This document shows, one piece after another, positions 22,593-23,872 of a stretch of 23,872 nucleotides of DNA. Location of the stretch: positions 1 through 23,872 of the forward strand of contig DATJLQ010000101.1 in the NCBI GenBank assembly GCA_035509415.1, in the 5' to 3' direction. Numbering within the stretch: the first letter of the stretch is position 1; each line of letters opens with the position of its first letter. Made by a program: the position numbers and the translations under genes. Source of the stretch: DATJLQ01 sp035509415 (GTDB lineage: Bacteria > Pseudomonadota > Alphaproteobacteria > JACZXZ01). The notes beneath the pieces are model-generated. The model searched no databases. It was not told the origin of the DNA and saw only the letters and a list, made by a program, of their open reading frames with translations.

Positions 22593-23872
22593 GTGGCTGA
22601 AGCGCACGAGACGAGCTCCCGGCGACGCGGTGCGGCCCACGCCGGGGTGCATCCGGGCGCGCCCGAAATCCCGCCCAAGGTTCCGGCGGGCTCGACCGGC
22701 CGCGCCCTCGTCATCCATCCCGCGGCGAAGGGTGCCCAGAGCGGCGCGCGCGACCCCGACGCGCGCCTCGAGGAGGCGACGGGCCTCGCGCGCGCGATCC
22801 AGCTCGAGATCGCCCATGGCGAGGTCGTGCGCCTCGCCGAGAGGCGGCCCGCGACCCTCTTTGGCACCGGCACGGTCGAGCGCCTGAAACAGCTCGTCGC
22901 CGCCCTCGAGGTCGGCATCGTCGTGATCGACGGGGCACTCTCGCCCGTCCAGCAACGCAATCTCGAGAAGGCCTGGCGCTCCAAGGTCATCGACCGCACG
23001 GCGCTCATCCTTGAGATTTTCGGCGCGCGAGCGCGTACGCGCGAGGGGCGGCTCCAGGTCGAGCTCGCCCATCTCGATTACCAACGCAGCCGCCTCGTGC
23101 GCAGCTGGACCCATCTCGAGCGCCAACGCGGCGGCTTCGGCTTCCTGGGCGGCCCGGGCGAAAGCCAGATCGAGATCGACCGGCGCCTGATCGACGGGCG
23201 CATGGTCAAATTGAAGCGCGAGCTCGAGGGGGTTTCACGCACGCGCGCCCTCCATCGCGCGTCGCGCCGGCGCGTGCCGTACCCGACCGTGGCCCTCGTG
23301 GGCTATACCAACGCCGGGAAATCGACGCTCTTCAACCGCCTCGCGCGCGCCGAGGTGCGCGCCGAGGACATGCTGTTCGCGACCCTCGATCCCACCATGC
23401 GCGCGTTGAAGCTTCCCTCGGGCCGGTCCGCGATCCTCTCGGACACGGTGGGCTTCATCTCCGATCTCCCGACCCAGCTCGTGGCCGCGTTCCGCGCGAC
23501 CCTCGAGGAAGTGCTCGAGGCCGACGCGATCGTCCATGTGCGCGACGTCTCGCACCCGGAGAGCGAGGCGCAGCGGCGCGACGTGCATGCGGTGCTGCAC
23601 GAGCTCGGCCTCGGCGTCGAGGTGGAGGAGGGGCTGATCGAGGCCCTCAACAAGATCGACCGGCTCGAGCCCGAGGCGCGCGCCGCACTTGCCGCCATCG
23701 CCGCGCGCAGCAACACGCCCCAAGTGCCGGTCTCGGCCCTCACGGGCGAGGGGTGCGACGCCCTCCTCGACGTGGTCGACGAGGCGCTTTCGGGCGGGCG
23801 CGACGTGGTGCGCCTCGACATCTCGCTCGCCGACGGGGCCACGCTCGCCTGGCTCTACCGCAAGGGCGAGGT
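22593..23872 (+). CDS. hflX: GTPase HflX (3' end outside window)
   Basis: Ribosome-associated GTPase that in E. coli splits stalled or stressed ribosomes. The frame is open from a GTG at 22593, 5 nt after the hfq stop, to the window end, giving 426 residues; the family length suggests only a short C-terminal piece is missing. The N-terminal HflX domain includes EIAHGEVVRLAERRPATLFG and GTGTVERLKQL. The region LIEALNKIDRLE holds the G4 motif NKID. The GTPase domain has G1 GYTNAGKST at 237-245, a conserved threonine for G2 in FATLDPTMR, and G3 DTVGFISDLP. A helical linker with GGFGFLGGPGESQIEIDRRLI precedes it. The GTG start is the only in-frame start that keeps the full N-terminus. Confidence 0.95.
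   Translation, partial: MAEAHETSSRRRGAAHAGVHPGAPEIPPKVPAGSTGRALVIHPAAKGAQSGARDPDARLEEATGLARAIQLEIAHGEVVRLAERRPATLFGTGTVERLKQLVAALEVGIVVIDGALSPVQQRNLEKAWRSKVIDRTALILEIFGARARTREGRLQVELAHLDYQRSRLVRSWTHLERQRGGFGFLGGPGESQIEIDRRLIDGRMVKLKRELEGVSRTRALHRASRRRVPYPTVALVGYTNAGKSTLFNRLARAEVRAEDMLFATLDPTMRALKLPSGRSAILSDTVGFISDLPTQLVAAFRATLEEVLEADAIVHVRDVSHPESEAQRRDVHAVLHELGLGVEVEEGLIEALNKIDRLEPEARAALAAIAARSNTPQVPVSALTGEGCDALLDVVDEALSGGRDVVRLDISLADGATLAWLYRKGE

Overview
The window is a high-GC chromosomal segment of an alphaproteobacterium. Four features point there: the order enolase - ftsB - pdhA - pdhB - pdhC ... lpd ... lipA - coq10/ratA, a PdhB with its own N-terminal lipoyl domain, a fused IspDF, and the block ntrB-ntrC-ntrY-ntrX ... 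hfq-hflX. Rhodospirillales is my best guess for the order, but the sequence alone does not prove it. Nearly everything is core metabolism and regulation. I see no phage, plasmid, CRISPR array, transposase, rRNA or tRNA.

Layout. (1) 1-744 is the C-terminal half of enolase, followed by a 330-nt gap with a double-hairpin repeat. (2) 1075-8351 holds ftsB and the pyruvate dehydrogenase genes pdhA, pdhB, pdhC and lpd. An oppositely oriented MFS transporter gene separates pdhC from lpd. (3) 8370-9082 is a small, lower-GC insert carrying what looks like one pentapeptide-repeat membrane protein gene broken into two frames. (4) 9104-10511 holds lipA and a COQ10/RatA START-domain gene. (5) 10702-12861 is a tightly overlapping minus-strand operon, ispDF-pgpA-cinA. 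(6) 13054-13872 is a CcsA/YpjD-like membrane protein gene. (7) 14066-20439 holds the two nitrogen-related two-component systems NtrBC and NtrYX. (8) 20605-23872 holds a D-amino-acid transaminase-like gene, a HAD phosphatase gene, hfq and hflX. hflX is cut by the window end.

Functional logic. Enolase makes phosphoenolpyruvate, and PdhA/PdhB/PdhC/Lpd oxidise pyruvate to acetyl-CoA. LipA makes the lipoyl cofactor that PdhB and PdhC need. NtrB/NtrC and NtrY/NtrX control nitrogen and possibly redox responses. Hfq and HflX act after transcription.

I did not find a convincing new multi-gene system. The points most worth a second look are the split pentapeptide gene in an AT-richer island inside a conserved locus, the inverted MFS gene inside the pdh cluster, the tandem 14-nt duplication in the hfq leader, the near-identical lipoyl domains of PdhB and PdhC, and several strong intergenic dyads.
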